DNA from: Streptomyces olivochromogenes
Lineage (GTDB): Bacteria > Actinomycetota > Actinomycetes > Streptomycetales > Streptomycetaceae
DNA: 64,000 nt
Reading direction: 5' to 3'
Assembly (NCBI RefSeq): GCF_001514115.1
Contig: NZ_KQ948451.1
Span: 665,308 to 729,307 of the forward strand
Part shown: positions 44,403 to 56,093 of the stretch, piece after piece
How positions within the stretch are numbered: position 1 is the first letter of the stretch
Layout: each line of letters opens with the position of its first letter
The notes under the pieces: model-generated
Databases searched by the model: none
Told to the model about the DNA's origin: nothing
Seen by the model: only the letters and a program-made list of their open reading frames with translations
Position numbers and translations under genes: made by a program

Positions 44403-45052
44403 GACAGCTCTCCCATGGTCGGGTGCCCTGCCGCCGGGCCGAGGCACAGCGCGGCGGTGGGGCTCTGCAGCAGGGTGTGTACGAAGAGGAGTTCGGCCCC
44501 CGCCTGATCGGCGGCCGCGATGCGGTGCGGGGTCAGCGAGTCGAAGTGCGCGCTGTCCCCGGGCGCGAGCACCTGGGCGGTGTCCCCGAGGCGCAGCCGC
44601 AGCCGCCCCTGGAGGACGTAGAGCCACTCCTCGCCGGGGTGGACGCGCACGATGTCGCCCTGCGAGCCGTAGGGGACGTGCACCCGCAGGGCCTGCATTC
44701 CGCGGCCCGGGGAACCGGCCTGCCAGTAGGTCCAGCCGCCCGCCTTCGTCGGCTCCATGTCGGCGGCCCGGACGATCGCGTCCCGTTCGGCGACCGTCTC
44801 GCCCAGCAGCTCCGAGACCGTCGTACCGTAGATACGAGCGAGTGCGAGCAGCATCGGCAGCGAGGGCTGGCGCTGTCCCGTCTCCAGTCGGGAGAGGTGG
44901 GCAGCCGAGAGGCCGGCGGTGCGGGCCGCGGCCTCCAGGGTCAGCGAGGCCCGGCGGCGCAGCGCACGTAGCTGCGGTGCGACGGCGGGCAGCGCCTCGG
45001 CTGCTGCGGACTCGGGCGGCGTGGCGGCCGCCCCCGACTCGACAGGGCTCAT
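44399..45052 (-). CDS. XRE-family regulator with cupin domain
   Basis: A 217-residue regulator. ATG 45052 (GGAG close upstream; ATG 45061 is an alternative). Helix-turn-helix LRALRRRASLTLEAAARTAGLSAAHLSRLETGQRQPS, then a cupin with HPGEEWLYVLQGRLRLRLGD and APGDSAHFDSLTPH (His ligands). A large palindrome lies 22 bases upstream, suggesting autoregulation together with its membrane-protein partner. Confidence 0.9.
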   Translation of the reverse strand: MSPVESGAAATPPESAAAEALPAVAPQLRALRRRASLTLEAAARTAGLSAAHLSRLETGQRQPSLPMLLALARIYGTTVSELLGETVAERDAIVRAADMEPTKAGGWTYWQAGSPGRGMQALRVHVPYGSQGDIVRVHPGEEWLYVLQGRLRLRLGDTAQVLAPGDSAHFDSLTPHRIAAADQAGAELLFVHTLLQSPTAALCLGPAAGHPTMGELS

Positions 45053-45073
45053 GCACTCCATTGAGCCGCACCC

Positions 45074-45108
45074 TTGCCTCTCGGGCAAATTTCTTGCCCC
45101 AGAGGCAA
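45074..45108. promoter_or_regulatory. Large palindromic operator upstream of the XRE gene
   Basis: Perfect inverted repeat of 15-base arms: TTGCCTCTCGGGCAA and TTGCCCCAGAGGCAA around ATTTC. It also contains internal TTGCC/GGCAA half sites, giving a nested palindrome. Its place just before the XRE start fits a dimer or tetramer repressor site. Confidence 0.75.
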
Positions 45109-45138
45109 AACCGGCGGGCCCGGTCGAGGCGGGCCCGC

Positions 45139-45183
45139 ACTTCGAACCCGCCCCGATCCGTACTTCGAACCCGCCCCGATCCG
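45139..45183. repeat. Two 22-base direct repeats between the XRE gene and the hopanoid operon
   Basis: ACTTCGAACCCGCCCCGATC with two further bases occurs twice, at 45139-45160 and 45162-45183, and a degenerate third part follows (TTTCGAGCCCGCCC). It lies upstream of the XRE operator and beyond the aminotransferase stop. Function unknown. Confidence 0.7.
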
Positions 45184-45229
45184 GGCGGACCCCTGTTTCG
45201 AGCCCGCCCAACCTCCTCGTGCCGCGGGG

Positions 45230-46630
45230 CTAGCGGTTGGCGACCGCCTGCTTGACCAGGGTTTTTCCGAAGTCCCACATCAGGCCGCCGCCGCTGTGCG
45301 CGTCGTCCATCACGGCGGTGAAGGCCTCCACGAACCGGTCCACATCCCGTTCGCCGATGATCAGCGGCGGGATGAGCTTGATCACCTCCAGGTGGTCGCC
45401 GGAGACCTGGGTGAGGATGCGGTGCCGCTGGAGCAGCGGGACGACGACCATCTGCGCGAACAGGCCCTTGCGCGCGGCCTGCAGCATCGTCCAACGACTG
45501 CGCAGCTTGAGCGACTTGGGCCGACCGAACTCGATGCCGATCATCAGGCCCCGGCCGCGTACGTCGCTCAGCAGCTCGTACTTGTCGATGAGCGCCGCGA
45601 GCCGGGACTTGAGCTGCTCTCCCGTGGCCCGGGCGTTCGCGACGATCTGTTCGTTCTCCATCACGGAGAGCACGGCGAGGCCGGCCGCCATGGCCTGCGC
45701 GTTCGAGCCGAAGCTCGCCGAGTGCACGAGGACCCGGTCCATGGACGAGTAGACCTTCTTGAAGATCCAGTCCTTGCCGAGCGTCGCGCCGACCGGCACA
45801 TAGCCGCCGGACAGCGCCTTCGCCACGCACACCAGGTCCGGTTCGACGCCTTCCTCGTGCTGGTAGGCGTAGAAGTCCCCGGTCCGCCCGAGGCCCGTCT
45901 GCACCTCGTCCGCGATGAGCAGCGCCTTGTGCCGGTGCAGCAGCTCCTGCGCGGCACGCAGATATCCGGGTGGGGCCTCGTGCACGCCCTTGCCCTGGAT
46001 GGGCTCGACGATCAGCCCGGCGACATCCCCCTTCTTCAGCTCCCGGGCCAGAGCGTCCAGGTCACCGAGCGGAACGGCGGTGTCGGGCAGCAGCGGGGCG
46101 AAGCCGTCGCGGAAGCCGTCCTCGCCGTTCACGGACAGCGAGCCGGTGGTCAGCCCGTGGAAGGCGTGGGAGCAGTAGAGGATCCTCGGCCTCCCGGTGG
46201 CGTACCGGGCGAACTTGAGCGCGGTCTCCACCGCCTCCGTACCGCTGTTGCCGAAGAACACCCGGTCCAGGTGGGGACTGTGGGCGAGCAGCCTCTCGGC
46301 GAGGAGCCCGGGCAGCGGCTGGCAGTCGAAGCGGGTGAGGTCGGCGAGCGAGGCGTCCAGGACGTCGTGCAGCGCCTTGCGGACGACGGGGTGGTGGCGG
46401 CCCAGCCCCATCACCCCGAACCCGGCGAGCATGTCCAGGTAGTCGTTGCCGTCCGCGTCCCAGAAGTGCGCTCCCTCGGCCTTCTCGTACACCTTGTCGA
46501 AGCCGATGGTGTGCAGCATGCGCGGGAGCTGGTGGTTCAGGTATTTGGTGTGCAGCTCGTAGCGCTCGGCTCCGCGCTCGGCGAGGAGCGCGCCGAGGTC
46601 GAACTCCCCCTTCTCCGCAGGGTCGGTCAT
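45230..46630 (-). CDS. hpnO: Class III aminotransferase of the hopanoid operon (HpnO-like)
   Basis: A 466-residue PLP enzyme with the class III signature: [77 protein letters not shown] and the PLP Lys in [14 protein letters not shown] 46630 overlaps the dxs stop by ATGA. Last gene of the operon; in hopanoid producers this protein aminates the C35 side chain to aminobacteriohopanetriol. A role on ornithine-type substrates cannot be excluded from sequence alone. Confidence 0.9.
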   Translation of the reverse strand: MTDPAEKGEFDLGALLAERGAERYELHTKYLNHQLPRMLHTIGFDKVYEKAEGAHFWDADGNDYLDMLAGFGVMGLGRHHPVVRKALHDVLDASLADLTRFDCQPLPGLLAERLLAHSPHLDRVFFGNSGTEAVETALKFARYATGRPRILYCSHAFHGLTTGSLSVNGEDGFRDGFAPLLPDTAVPLGDLDALARELKKGDVAGLIVEPIQGKGVHEAPPGYLRAAQELLHRHKALLIADEVQTGLGRTGDFYAYQHEEGVEPDLVCVAKALSGGYVPVGATLGKDWIFKKVYSSMDRVLVHSASFGSNAQAMAAGLAVLSVMENEQIVANARATGEQLKSRLAALIDKYELLSDVRGRGLMIGIEFGRPKSLKLRSRWTMLQAARKGLFAQMVVVPLLQRHRILTQVSGDHLEVIKLIPPLIIGERDVDRFVEAFTAVMDDAHSGGGLMWDFGKTLVKQAVANR

Positions 46631-48555
46631 TCCTGTTTCTCCTTGGACAACTCATCCTCGAACGGCACGTCCTTCGACAGCGCGTCCTTGACGGCCAGAC
46701 CGGCGCTGATCCGCCCGGCGATCTCGACGGGCGTGAGACCTATGTCGGCCAGCACCTCCCCGCGCTTGGCGTGCGCGAGGAACTGCTCCGGGATGCCGAA
46801 GCGCCGTACGGGTACGTCGACCTCGGCGTCCCCGAGCGCCAGCGCGACCGCCGCGCCGACGCCGGCCGCCCGGCTGTTGTCCTCGACGACCGCGACGAGC
46901 CGGTGCTCGGCTGCGAGGCCGGGCAGCGCGGGGTCGACGGGTTTGACCCAGCGCGGGTCGACGACCGTGCAGCCGACCCCCCGGGCCTCCAGCAGTTCGG
47001 CGGCCTGGAGGCAGACCGGCGCCATGACGCCGACAGCGACCAGGAGCACCTGCGGGGTGTCGTCGGAGCGGTGCAGGACGTCGAGTCCGCCCAGGTGGTC
47101 GACCGCGGGGATCGCGGGGCCCACCGACTCCTTCGGGAAGCGGATCAGCGTCGGCGCGTCGTCGACGGCGACCGCCTCCCGCAACTGGGCCCGCAGCTGG
47201 TCGGCGTCGCGCGGCGCGGCGATCCTGAGGCCCGGCACGACCTGCAGGATCGACATGTCCCACATGCCGTTGTGCGAGGCCCCGTCGACGCCGGTGACCC
47301 CCGCCCGGTCCAGCACGAAGGTCACTCCGCAGCGGTGCAGCGCGACGTCCATGAGGAGCTGGTCGAAGGCCCGGTTGAGGAAGGTCGCGTAGACGGCGAC
47401 GACCGGGTGGAGACCGCCGGTGGCGAGCCCGGCCGCCGACACCGTGGCGTGCTGTTCGGCGATCCCGACGTCCCACACCCGGTCGGGGAACCGCTCGGCG
47501 AACTTCCCGAGCCCCACCGGGTGCAGCATGGCCGCCGTGATCGCCACGACGTCGTCCCGCTCCTCGCCGATCCGGAGGATCTCGTCCCCGAACACCGAGG
47601 TCCAGGACGGCCCGCCCGAGGGCGCGAGCGGCTCGCACGTCAGCGGATCCATCACACCGACCGTGTGGAAGTGGTCCTCCTCGTGCGCGAGCGCGGGCTC
47701 ATAACCGCGCCCCTTCTCGGTCAGGCAGTGCACCAGCACCGGCCCGTGGAAACGTTTCGCGCGGCGCAGCGCGGACTCCACGGCCCTGAGGTCGTGCCCG
47801 TCGATCGGCCCGACGTACTTGAGCCCCAGGTCCTCGAACATGCCCTGCGGTGCGAAGGCGTCCTTGAACCCCTTCTTCGCGCCGTGCAGCGACTCGTAGA
47901 TCGTGGGTCCGACGACGGGGGTGCGCAGCAGTACGTCCTTGCCCCAGGCGAGGACCTTCTCGTAGCTGTCGGTCGTCCGCAGGGTCGCGAGGTGGTTGGC
48001 GAGGCCACCGATGGTCGGCGCGTACGAGCGTTCGTTGTCGTTGACGACGATGATCAGCGGGCGGTCCTTGGCGGCGGCGATGTTGTTGAGCGCCTCCCAC
48101 GCCATGCCGCCGGTCAGCGCGCCGTCGCCGATGACCGCGACGACATGGCCCTTCTCGCCCTGCACCTGGCGGGCCTTGGCGAGCCCGTCCGCCCAGCCGA
48201 GCGCCGTGGAGGCGTGGCTGTTCTCGATGATGTCGTGCTCGGACTCCTCACGCGAGGGATAGCCGGACAGGCCACCCTTTCCGCGCAGCTTGGAGAAGTC
48301 CTGGCGTCCCGTCAGCAGCTTGTGTACGTAGCTCTGGTGGCCGGTGTCCCACAGAATGCGGTCGACGGGTGACTCGAAGACCCGGTGGAGCGCGATGGAT
48401 AGTTCCACCACCCCCAGATTGGGTCCGAGGTGACCGCCGGTCCTGGCGACCGCGTGCACCAGGAACTCCCTGACCTCATCCGCCAGTTCACCGACGTCCG
48501 CCTCGGACAGCGCCTTCAGGTCGCGTGGTCCCCGGATGCTCTCCAGAATCGTCAC
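46627..48555 (-). CDS. dxs: 1-deoxy-D-xylulose-5-phosphate synthase
   Basis: A 642-residue ThDP enzyme making DXP from pyruvate and glyceraldehyde 3-phosphate, first step of the MEP pathway. Motifs: [46 protein letters not shown] with ThDP Asn, [21 protein letters not shown] with the catalytic Glu, and [17 protein letters not shown] loop [12 protein letters not shown]. Length matches DXS. Being in the hopanoid operon it is probably an extra copy that supplies C5 units for squalene. Confidence 0.96.
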   Translation of the reverse strand: MTILESIRGPRDLKALSEADVGELADEVREFLVHAVARTGGHLGPNLGVVELSIALHRVFESPVDRILWDTGHQSYVHKLLTGRQDFSKLRGKGGLSGYPSREESEHDIIENSHASTALGWADGLAKARQVQGEKGHVVAVIGDGALTGGMAWEALNNIAAAKDRPLIIVVNDNERSYAPTIGGLANHLATLRTTDSYEKVLAWGKDVLLRTPVVGPTIYESLHGAKKGFKDAFAPQGMFEDLGLKYVGPIDGHDLRAVESALRRAKRFHGPVLVHCLTEKGRGYEPALAHEEDHFHTVGVMDPLTCEPLAPSGGPSWTSVFGDEILRIGEERDDVVAITAAMLHPVGLGKFAERFPDRVWDVGIAEQHATVSAAGLATGGLHPVVAVYATFLNRAFDQLLMDVALHRCGVTFVLDRAGVTGVDGASHNGMWDMSILQVVPGLRIAAPRDADQLRAQLREAVAVDDAPTLIRFPKESVGPAIPAVDHLGGLDVLHRSDDTPQVLLVAVGVMAPVCLQAAELLEARGVGCTVVDPRWVKPVDPALPGLAAEHRLVAVVEDNSRAAGVGAAVALALGDAEVDVPVRRFGIPEQFLAHAKRGEVLADIGLTPVEIAGRISAGLAVKDALSKDVPFEDELSKEKQE

Positions 48556-48583
48556 GCTCGGGCCCCCTCTCGGTCCGTGCTGA

Positions 48584-49741
<1,158 letters not shown>

Positions 49742-49745
49742 GTCG

Positions 49746-50768
49746 TCACCCGCGGCTTTCCGTGAAGGTCTCGCGGGCGGCCCTGATCGACTCCTTGAGG
49801 GAGCCCATGGTGGCGAGCACAGCCGTCGGTTCGTAGCCGCAGTGCGCCATGCAGTTCGCGCACCGCTCGTCCTTGCCGCGCCCGTAGGAGTCCCAGTCGG
49901 TTTCCTCCAGGAGCTGCCTGTACGTCTGCACGTACCCGTCGCTCATCAGATAGCAGGGCCGCTGCCAGCCGAACAGCGAGTAGCTGGGGATCGCCCACGC
50001 GGTGCACGGGAAGTCGACCTTGCCTTCCAGGAAGTCCAGGAAGAGCGGGCTCTGGTTGAGCCGCCAGCGGCGCCGGTTGCCGCCCGAGAAGGCCTTCTTG
50101 AACAGCTCCCGGGTCTGCTGGACGCCGAGGAAGTGCTCCTGGTCGGGCGCCTTCTCGTAGGCGTAGGCGGGCGAGAGCATCATCTCGTCCACCTTCAGGT
50201 CGTCATTGAGGAAGTTGAGGACCTCGATGACGGTCTGCGGGGTGTCGGTGTTGAAGAAGGTCGAGTTGGTGGTGACCCGGAAGCCGCGTCGCTTGGCCTC
50301 CTTGATGGCCGCGACCGCCTCGTCGAAGGTGCCCTCCTTGGCCACCGACTCGTCGTGCCGCTCGCGCAGCCCGTCGATGTGCACGGCCCAGGCGAAATAC
50401 GGCGAGGGCTTGAACTTGTCCATCTTCTTGCGCATCAACAGCGCGTTCGTGCACAGGAAGACGAACTTCTTCTTGGCCACCAACTGCCGCACGATCTCAT
50501 CGATCTGCGGGTGCATCAGCGGCTCGCCGCCGGCGATGGACACCATCGGCGCGCCGGATTCGAGGACCGCTCCCACGGCTTGGGCAACGGGCATGCGCTG
50601 CTTGAGCACCCCCGCGGGGTGCTGGATCTTGCCGCAGCCCTCGCATTTGAGGTTGCAGGCGAAGAGGGGTTCCAACTCGACCAGCAGCGCGAACTTGTCC
50701 CGCTTCCTGAGCTTCTGTTCAAACAGGTACGCAGCGACCTTCATGGACTGCCGAAGCGGCATGGCCAT
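49746..50768 (-). CDS. hpnH: Hopanoid radical-SAM protein HpnH (adenosylhopane synthase)
   Basis: A 340-residue radical SAM enzyme that adds the adenosyl group to diploptene. The iron-sulfur motif is [10 protein letters not shown] (CX3CX2C); [10 protein letters not shown] is the SAM-binding [16 protein letters not shown] and a Cys-rich C-terminus ([14 protein letters not shown]) match HpnH. GGAGG precedes ATG 50768; five bases separate it from hpnG. Confidence 0.95.
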   Translation of the reverse strand: MAMPLRQSMKVAAYLFEQKLRKRDKFALLVELEPLFACNLKCEGCGKIQHPAGVLKQRMPVAQAVGAVLESGAPMVSIAGGEPLMHPQIDEIVRQLVAKKKFVFLCTNALLMRKKMDKFKPSPYFAWAVHIDGLRERHDESVAKEGTFDEAVAAIKEAKRRGFRVTTNSTFFNTDTPQTVIEVLNFLNDDLKVDEMMLSPAYAYEKAPDQEHFLGVQQTRELFKKAFSGGNRRRWRLNQSPLFLDFLEGKVDFPCTAWAIPSYSLFGWQRPCYLMSDGYVQTYRQLLEETDWDSYGRGKDERCANCMAHCGYEPTAVLATMGSLKESIRAARETFTESRG

Positions 50769-50773
50769 CTGGC

Positions 50774-51415
50774 TCACCTCCGGGGGAGCAACAAAGAACG
50801 GTGCCATTCAAAGAAAGCGGGAAGGACGGCACGAAGAACACGGAAAGCTGATATTCCACCGCGCACTGTGCCGATTCGGACGAGTTCATGTTCTGGAGCG
50901 TCCACGACCACCCGTACGGCCGCAACCGGGCGCAGGCCCGCCCGCACGGCGCTGTGGAGCGTGGCCGCGGATTCCATGTCGACCGCGATCGCGCCGGTCG
51001 CGAGCAGCTCCGACCGCTCGTGACCTCGGACGACGTGATCGGAGCCGGTGAGTGGCCCGGTGTGGACAGTGCGCCCGGGCACGGTACGCACGAGTTCCTT
51101 GACGAGCAGTTCGGTGCCCACGCACGGGGTGCTGCCGCGTGGGTCCCGGGTCTCCTCGGCGACCACCAGGTCACCGGGGTGCATGCCCGGGGCGAGCCCC
51201 GCGCAGAAACCCGTGGCCAGGACGGCGGCCTCGCTCAGCGCCGGGTCGGCCAGGATCCGGGTGAGCGAGCGTTCGGCGGCCTTGGGCCCCATGCCGGTGC
51301 GCAGCACGGTGACGGGCCCGTCGGCCCCGGTGCGGTCGCCGATGCGCAGGGCGAGGTGCTCGATGCCGAGCGCGCAGGCGATCAGCAGCGGGGCCGGGTC
51401 GGGCTTTGTGCTCAT
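50774..51415 (-). CDS. hpnG: Nucleoside phosphorylase-like HpnG
   Basis: A 213-residue phosphorylase fold protein that removes adenine from adenosylhopane to give ribosylhopane. Motifs: LIACALGIEHLALRIGD, RTGMGPKAAERSL, VLATGFCAGLAPGMHPGDLVVAEE and the substrate-binding AVDMESAA. ATG 51415 overlaps the shc stop by TGATG. It has no membrane part. Confidence 0.92.
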   Translation of the reverse strand: MSTKPDPAPLLIACALGIEHLALRIGDRTGADGPVTVLRTGMGPKAAERSLTRILADPALSEAAVLATGFCAGLAPGMHPGDLVVAEETRDPRGSTPCVGTELLVKELVRTVPGRTVHTGPLTGSDHVVRGHERSELLATGAIAVDMESAATLHSAVRAGLRPVAAVRVVVDAPEHELVRIGTVRGGISAFRVLRAVLPAFFEWHRSLLLPRR

Positions 51416-53439
51416 CAACCCCCCTTGACCTCGGCGAACGACTCGCCGTGGACGAAGCTCGGTTCGCCGTGGACATAGCGGCCGAGCGCGGTGAGCGGGA
51501 AGACCTGCCGGTAGAGGTGGTAGTTGATCGAGAAGTCCCACGGGAACCCGGTGCCGGTGAAGTACGGCTCGTCCCAGGAGCCGTCCGCCAGCTGGGTCTC
51601 CGCGAGCCAGGCGATCCCGCGTTCCACCGCCTTGGAGTCCCGCTCCCCCGCGGCCAGCAGGGCGAGCAGCGCCCAGCCGGTCTGGGAGGCGGTCGAGGCG
51701 CCGCGTCCGCTCCACTCGGCGGCCTCGTGGTAGGAGCGCAGGTCCTCGCCCCAGCCGCCGTCGTCGTTCTGGACGGTTTCCAGCCAGGCGACGGCCCGTC
51801 GGATCGCCGGATGCGAGGCGGGCAGTCCGGCGGCCACGAGCGCCGGGAGCACCGACCCCGTTCCGTAGACGTAGTTGACGCCCCAGCGCCCGAACCACGA
51901 GCCGTCCGGCTCCTGGTGGGCGAGCAGCCACTCGATGCCCCGGCGGGTGCGCGGGTCGTGCGAGAGCCCCTCGACCGCGAGCATCTCCACCACATGTGCG
52001 GTGACGTCGGCGGACGGCGGGTCGATGACCTCCCCGAAGTCGCAGAACGGGAGCCGGTTGGGGAAGGCACTGGTGTTGTCGACGTCGAAGGCGCCCCAGC
52101 CGCCGTCCTTGGACTGCATACCGAGGTTCCAGCGCACCCCGCGCCCGATGGCGTGCTCGACGCGCTCCGGGTCGTGGTGGCGGACGCGGCGCAGCGCGAG
52201 GGCGACCTCTGCGGTGTCGTCGATGTCGGGGTAGTTGTCGTTGTGGAACTCGAAGGCCCAACCCCCGGGCGGAAGGTGGGGCCGCTTCACCGCCCAGTCC
52301 CCGGGCCGCACGATCTCCTCGCCGAGCATCCAGTCGGCGGCCTTCACCAGCTGCGGATGGTCGGCGGGCAGGCCCGCGTCGGCGAGCGCGATGGTGGCGA
52401 GGCAGGTGTCCCAGACCGGCGACTGACAGGCCTCGATCATCCGGGCGCCGTCCTCGCGCCAGACGGCGAACCGGTCCAGCGACGCCAACCCCTCGCGCAT
52501 CACGGGGTGTTGGAGGTCGTAGCCGAGCAGGTGCAGCGCGATGACCGAGTACACCGCGGGCGGCTGGATGCCGCCCCAGCAGCCGTCGTTCTCCTGCCGT
52601 TCGATGATCCAGCGCGCCGCCGTGTTCATCGCGGCCCGGCGCACCCTGCGCGGGACGACCTTGCGGTACTGGTGCAGGGCCTTGTCGAGACGCTGGAAGG
52701 CCCCGTCCCAACTCGCCACGGGAGCGAGGGGTTTGACCGGGTTGGGGTCGCCCGCGTCGGTGTGCAGCTCGTCGAGCGGGAACGGCGCGGGCCGCACCGG
52801 GCGCTTCGCCGAGACGATGGTCAGCGGCACGATCGTCTGCCGCGCCCAGCAGCCGAAGTCGTAGATGTTGAGCGGCATCCACTTCGGGAAGTAGATGAGT
52901 TCCGGCGGGAGTTCGGGCAGGTCGTCCCACTTCCACCAGCCGAACAGGGCGAGCCAGATCCGGGTGAAGACGCGGGCCGAGGCGATGCCGCCCCGCTCAC
53001 GGATCCAGGCGGCCGCCCTCGCCATGTGCGGCTCGTCCGGGCCGTCCCCGGCCAGCCGCAAGGCGACGTACGCCTCGATGGTGGCGGAGAGTTCGCCCGG
53101 GCCGCCGTAGAAGGTGGCCCAGGTGCCGTCCTCGCGCTGCTCGCCGCGGATGAACAGTCCTGCGGCGCGTGTGGTCGTCTCGTCGCGGATTCCCAGGAAC
53201 TGACGGAGGAGCAGGTCCTCGGCGTCCATCGTGACGTTCGTCTCGAGGTCGCCCTTCCACCAGCCCTCCGCGTCCTGCCGTGAGAGCAGGAAGTCGGTGG
53301 CGCGCTGCATGGCGTGCGTGGCGACGTCTCGGGTCTCGACTGTCCCGGCCGCCACGGGAGTCGTCTCTGGGTGGATTTCGCTGGCCGCGGCAGCGCGGGG
53401 CGGCAGTGCCCCGGTGCTTCCGTCGGTCGTCGCTGTCAT
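51415..53439 (-). CDS. shc: Squalene-hopene cyclase
   Basis: A 674-residue terpene cyclase that folds squalene to hopene/hopanol. ATG 53439 with GAAGGGGAAG SD. Several QW repeats (GWWKGDLETN, GEQREDGTWATFYGG, GWAFEFHND, GWGEDLRSYH) and the catalytic DIDDTAEVAL acid motif are visible. Length agrees with bacterial SHC. It acts on the inner membrane face. Confidence 0.97.
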   Translation of the reverse strand: MTATTDGSTGALPPRAAAASEIHPETTPVAAGTVETRDVATHAMQRATDFLLSRQDAEGWWKGDLETNVTMDAEDLLLRQFLGIRDETTTRAAGLFIRGEQREDGTWATFYGGPGELSATIEAYVALRLAGDGPDEPHMARAAAWIRERGGIASARVFTRIWLALFGWWKWDDLPELPPELIYFPKWMPLNIYDFGCWARQTIVPLTIVSAKRPVRPAPFPLDELHTDAGDPNPVKPLAPVASWDGAFQRLDKALHQYRKVVPRRVRRAAMNTAARWIIERQENDGCWGGIQPPAVYSVIALHLLGYDLQHPVMREGLASLDRFAVWREDGARMIEACQSPVWDTCLATIALADAGLPADHPQLVKAADWMLGEEIVRPGDWAVKRPHLPPGGWAFEFHNDNYPDIDDTAEVALALRRVRHHDPERVEHAIGRGVRWNLGMQSKDGGWGAFDVDNTSAFPNRLPFCDFGEVIDPPSADVTAHVVEMLAVEGLSHDPRTRRGIEWLLAHQEPDGSWFGRWGVNYVYGTGSVLPALVAAGLPASHPAIRRAVAWLETVQNDDGGWGEDLRSYHEAAEWSGRGASTASQTGWALLALLAAGERDSKAVERGIAWLAETQLADGSWDEPYFTGTGFPWDFSINYHLYRQVFPLTALGRYVHGEPSFVHGESFAEVKGG

Positions 53440-53550
53440 GGCTTCCCCTTCGTGCAGTGGTACGACTCTGCTGGGTCCGCCGTCGGCCGGTGCGTGTGTC
53501 CTCCGCGGCACCGGCCGGCGACTACGCGAGGTTTATTCGACCGATAGTGA

Positions 53551-54678
53551 TCATCTCTTCCGTACGACGACGAAGTCGGCGAGCGCCACGAGCTGGGCCC
53601 GCACCTGGTCGGGCATCTCCACGGCGTCCAGTGCTTCGATGGCGATGGTGTGCTGGCGGCGTGCCTCCTGGGCGGTCCACTCGCGGCCGCCCGCCTCCTC
53701 GATGAGCGCGGCGCGCACCGCGAACTCCTCCTCGGAGAAGTTCTCGAAGTCGCTGGCCTTGGCGTCCTCGGCGAGCAGTTCGCCGAGCCGCTCGGAGGCG
53801 GGCCCGCCCGCGGCGAGCGCCGCCACGACCGGCAGGGACTTCTTGCGCTGGCGCAGATCGCTCCAGGTCTGCTTGCCGGTGGCCTCCGGGTCGCCCCAGA
53901 TGCCGAGGAGGTCGTCGACGGCCTGGAAGGCCAGGCCGAGGTGGTAGCCGTACTTCTCCAGCGTGTCCGCGGTGCGGTCGTCCGCGCCGCCGAGGACCGC
54001 GCCGATGGAGCAGGCGCAGGCGAGCAGGGCGCCCGTCTTGTTGCCCTCCATCTCCAGGCACTCCTCGACGCTGACGCGGTCGCGGTGCTCGTAGGAGATG
54101 TCCTGGGCCTGGCCGTCGATGAGGGCGCGGGTGGCGCTGGTCAGGCGGCGGGTGGCGCGGCCGGCCTCGACGGTGCCGAGTTCGAGGAGGATCTCGTTGG
54201 CCAGCGCGAACAGGGCGTCGCCGACGAGGATCGCCTGGGCGGGGCCGTGCACCTTCCAGACGGTGTCGCGGTGGCGGCGCTGTTCGTCGCCGTCCATCAG
54301 GTCGTCGTGCAGCAGGGAGAAGTTGTGCACCAGCTCGACCGCGACCGCGCCGGGCACGCCGACCTCGGGGGCGGCACCGGCGGCCTGCGCGGAGAGCACG
54401 GCCAGCGCGGGGCGCACGGCCTTGCCGCCGTCGCCGTCCGCGGGGTTGCCCTGGGCGTCGATCCAGCCGAAGTGGTAGGCGGCGACGGTGTCCATGGGCG
54501 ACGCCAGGCGGTCGACGGCCGCCTTCAGCACCGGTGTGGCCAGGGTCCGGCCGCGCTCCAGGAGCGCGGTCACGTCCACCGCGTCGGCAGCCTTGTCGGC
54601 CGGGGGCACAGTGGGCACAGTCTCTCCTCTTGTTGCGGTACCGGGGGTGCGGGGGTCCGCCGCGCGCTCGTCGAGCAT
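53551..54678 (-). CDS. Polyprenyl diphosphate synthase of the hopanoid operon
   Basis: A 375-residue all-helical prenyltransferase. First Asp-rich motif HDDLMDGDEQRRH (DDxxD), second VDDLLGIWGD; KxRP-type start region GGKAVRPALAVLSAQAAG. ATG 54678 overlaps hpnE stop by TGATG. It probably supplies farnesyl diphosphate for squalene synthesis, though chain length cannot be read from sequence by eye. Confidence 0.92.
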   Translation of the reverse strand: MLDERAADPRTPGTATRGETVPTVPPADKAADAVDVTALLERGRTLATPVLKAAVDRLASPMDTVAAYHFGWIDAQGNPADGDGGKAVRPALAVLSAQAAGAAPEVGVPGAVAVELVHNFSLLHDDLMDGDEQRRHRDTVWKVHGPAQAILVGDALFALANEILLELGTVEAGRATRRLTSATRALIDGQAQDISYEHRDRVSVEECLEMEGNKTGALLACACSIGAVLGGADDRTADTLEKYGYHLGLAFQAVDDLLGIWGDPEATGKQTWSDLRQRKKSLPVVAALAAGGPASERLGELLAEDAKASDFENFSEEEFAVRAALIEEAGGREWTAQEARRQHTIAIEALDAVEMPDQVRAQLVALADFVVVRKR

Positions 54679-56093
54679 CAGGCCGCCTCCTCGAACGTGA
54701 GGAGGTGGTCGCGGGGCCGGCCCAGGGCGCCCAGTGCGGCTCGCGCCGCACCGACGCCGCTGCGGACCGCACTCTCCATGGTCGCGGGCCACCCTGTGGC
54801 GGTCCACGCGCCGGCCAGATACAGGCCGGGGGCTCTGGTGCGAGCGCCGGGCCGCAGCCGCCCGACGCCTGGGGTGGGGGCGAACGTCGCGGTGCGCTCC
54901 CTGGTCACGAAGAAGTCCTTCACCTCCGCGCCGCGCGCGGCGGGCAGCAGCCGCTCCAGCTCCGGCAGATAGCGCTCGCGCAGGACGGCGACAGGTTCGT
55001 CGATCTCGTCCTGGGCGGCCGACTGCGACAGGGCGAGGTACTGCCCTTCCCGCAGCCCGGACGCGTCGGTGCGGTCGAAGACCCACTGCACCGGGGAGCC
55101 GAGGGCGGCGAAGAACGGTCGCGCGAGCACCTTCCGGTCGTAGACGACATGGACGTTGAGGATCGGCGCGGTGCCGATCTCCAGCAGCCGTTCGGGGGCG
55201 TCGAGCGCTCCCTCGGGCAGCAGATCGTGGGCCTCGCGCTGGGGTACGGCGAGGACGACGGTGTCGGCGTCGAGCGTCTCGCCGGGAACCTGAACGCTCC
55301 AACGCCCGTTCTCGTTAGGGGAGATGGAGGTGACGCGTGTACGGACTTCGGTACGCACGCCCGCGGAGTCGAGCGCCTTGCGGGCCAGCGTGTCGTGCAG
55401 TTCGCCCAGCGGGACGCGTGCCCAACCGATGTCGGCCGCGCCCGGGTCGGACAGCAGACCGGTCTTGAACACCATCGCGGCGAGCCCGAGCGAGGAATCG
55501 CCGGCCACCGCGTTGAGGGTGGCGACCCCCACCAGGTCCCACAGTGCCTCGACGGCACGCTCCGACTGACCGTGTTCGGCGAGCCATTGGCCGAAGTTCT
55601 GGTCGTCGAGGGCCGGATCGTCGAGATCGAGCGCTTTGAGCGCCAGTGCGGCACGGCCGACCTTGGCGCGCTCGGCGAGCGACAGATGCTGATAGGTCGC
55701 CAGGCTGCGCGCGAGATGCAGAGGTACGGGCAGCGCGGTGCGGCCGATTCTGCCGAGCCGCCGCCCGGGTTTCGCCTCGGCGTCGAGAACGGGCACGTCG
55801 AGACGATCCTGCAGGGGCGCGAGCGAGGCCCCGTCGATGCGGTCGAGGAACCAGCGGTAGGCGGTGCAGCAGCGCAGATACACATGCTGTCCGTTGTCCA
55901 CGGTGAGTTCGCCGCGCTGGAAGGAGAAGGCGAGCCCGCCGAGCCGCGGCCGGCCTTCGAGCAGGGTGACACGCACCCCGGCGTCGGCCAGTGCGAGCGC
56001 GGCGGTGATTCCGGCCAGCCCGCCGCCGACCACTACGGCGCCGGCCCCTTCCGGGCGGCCCGAAGCCCCCGTGGGCTGCGTGTCCTCGCTCAT
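54678..56093 (-). CDS. hpnE: Squalene-associated FAD-dependent desaturase HpnE
   Basis: A 471-residue amine-oxidase/phytoene-desaturase-like flavoprotein: VVVGGGLAGITAALALADAGVRVTLLEGRPRLGGLAF dinucleotide motif, DNGQHVYLRCC, and C-terminal PGLYLAGAWTATGWPATMESAVRSG. HpnE reduces hydroxysqualene to squalene in the HpnCDE route. ATG 56093 overlaps the small ORF's stop by ATGA. Confidence 0.94.
   Translation of the reverse strand: MSEDTQPTGASGRPEGAGAVVVGGGLAGITAALALADAGVRVTLLEGRPRLGGLAFSFQRGELTVDNGQHVYLRCCTAYRWFLDRIDGASLAPLQDRLDVPVLDAEAKPGRRLGRIGRTALPVPLHLARSLATYQHLSLAERAKVGRAALALKALDLDDPALDDQNFGQWLAEHGQSERAVEALWDLVGVATLNAVAGDSSLGLAAMVFKTGLLSDPGAADIGWARVPLGELHDTLARKALDSAGVRTEVRTRVTSISPNENGRWSVQVPGETLDADTVVLAVPQREAHDLLPEGALDAPERLLEIGTAPILNVHVVYDRKVLARPFFAALGSPVQWVFDRTDASGLREGQYLALSQSAAQDEIDEPVAVLRERYLPELERLLPAARGAEVKDFFVTRERTATFAPTPGVGRLRPGARTRAPGLYLAGAWTATGWPATMESAVRSGVGAARAALGALGRPRDHLLTFEEAA

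Noticed and set aside
45139..45183. Direct repeats considered as CRISPR or IS ends
   Set aside because: Only two copies separated by one base, no spacer and no transposase.
45074..47392. 772-codon plus-strand frame over the aminotransferase and dxs
   Set aside because: Antisense shadow crossing two genes and their ATGA junction.
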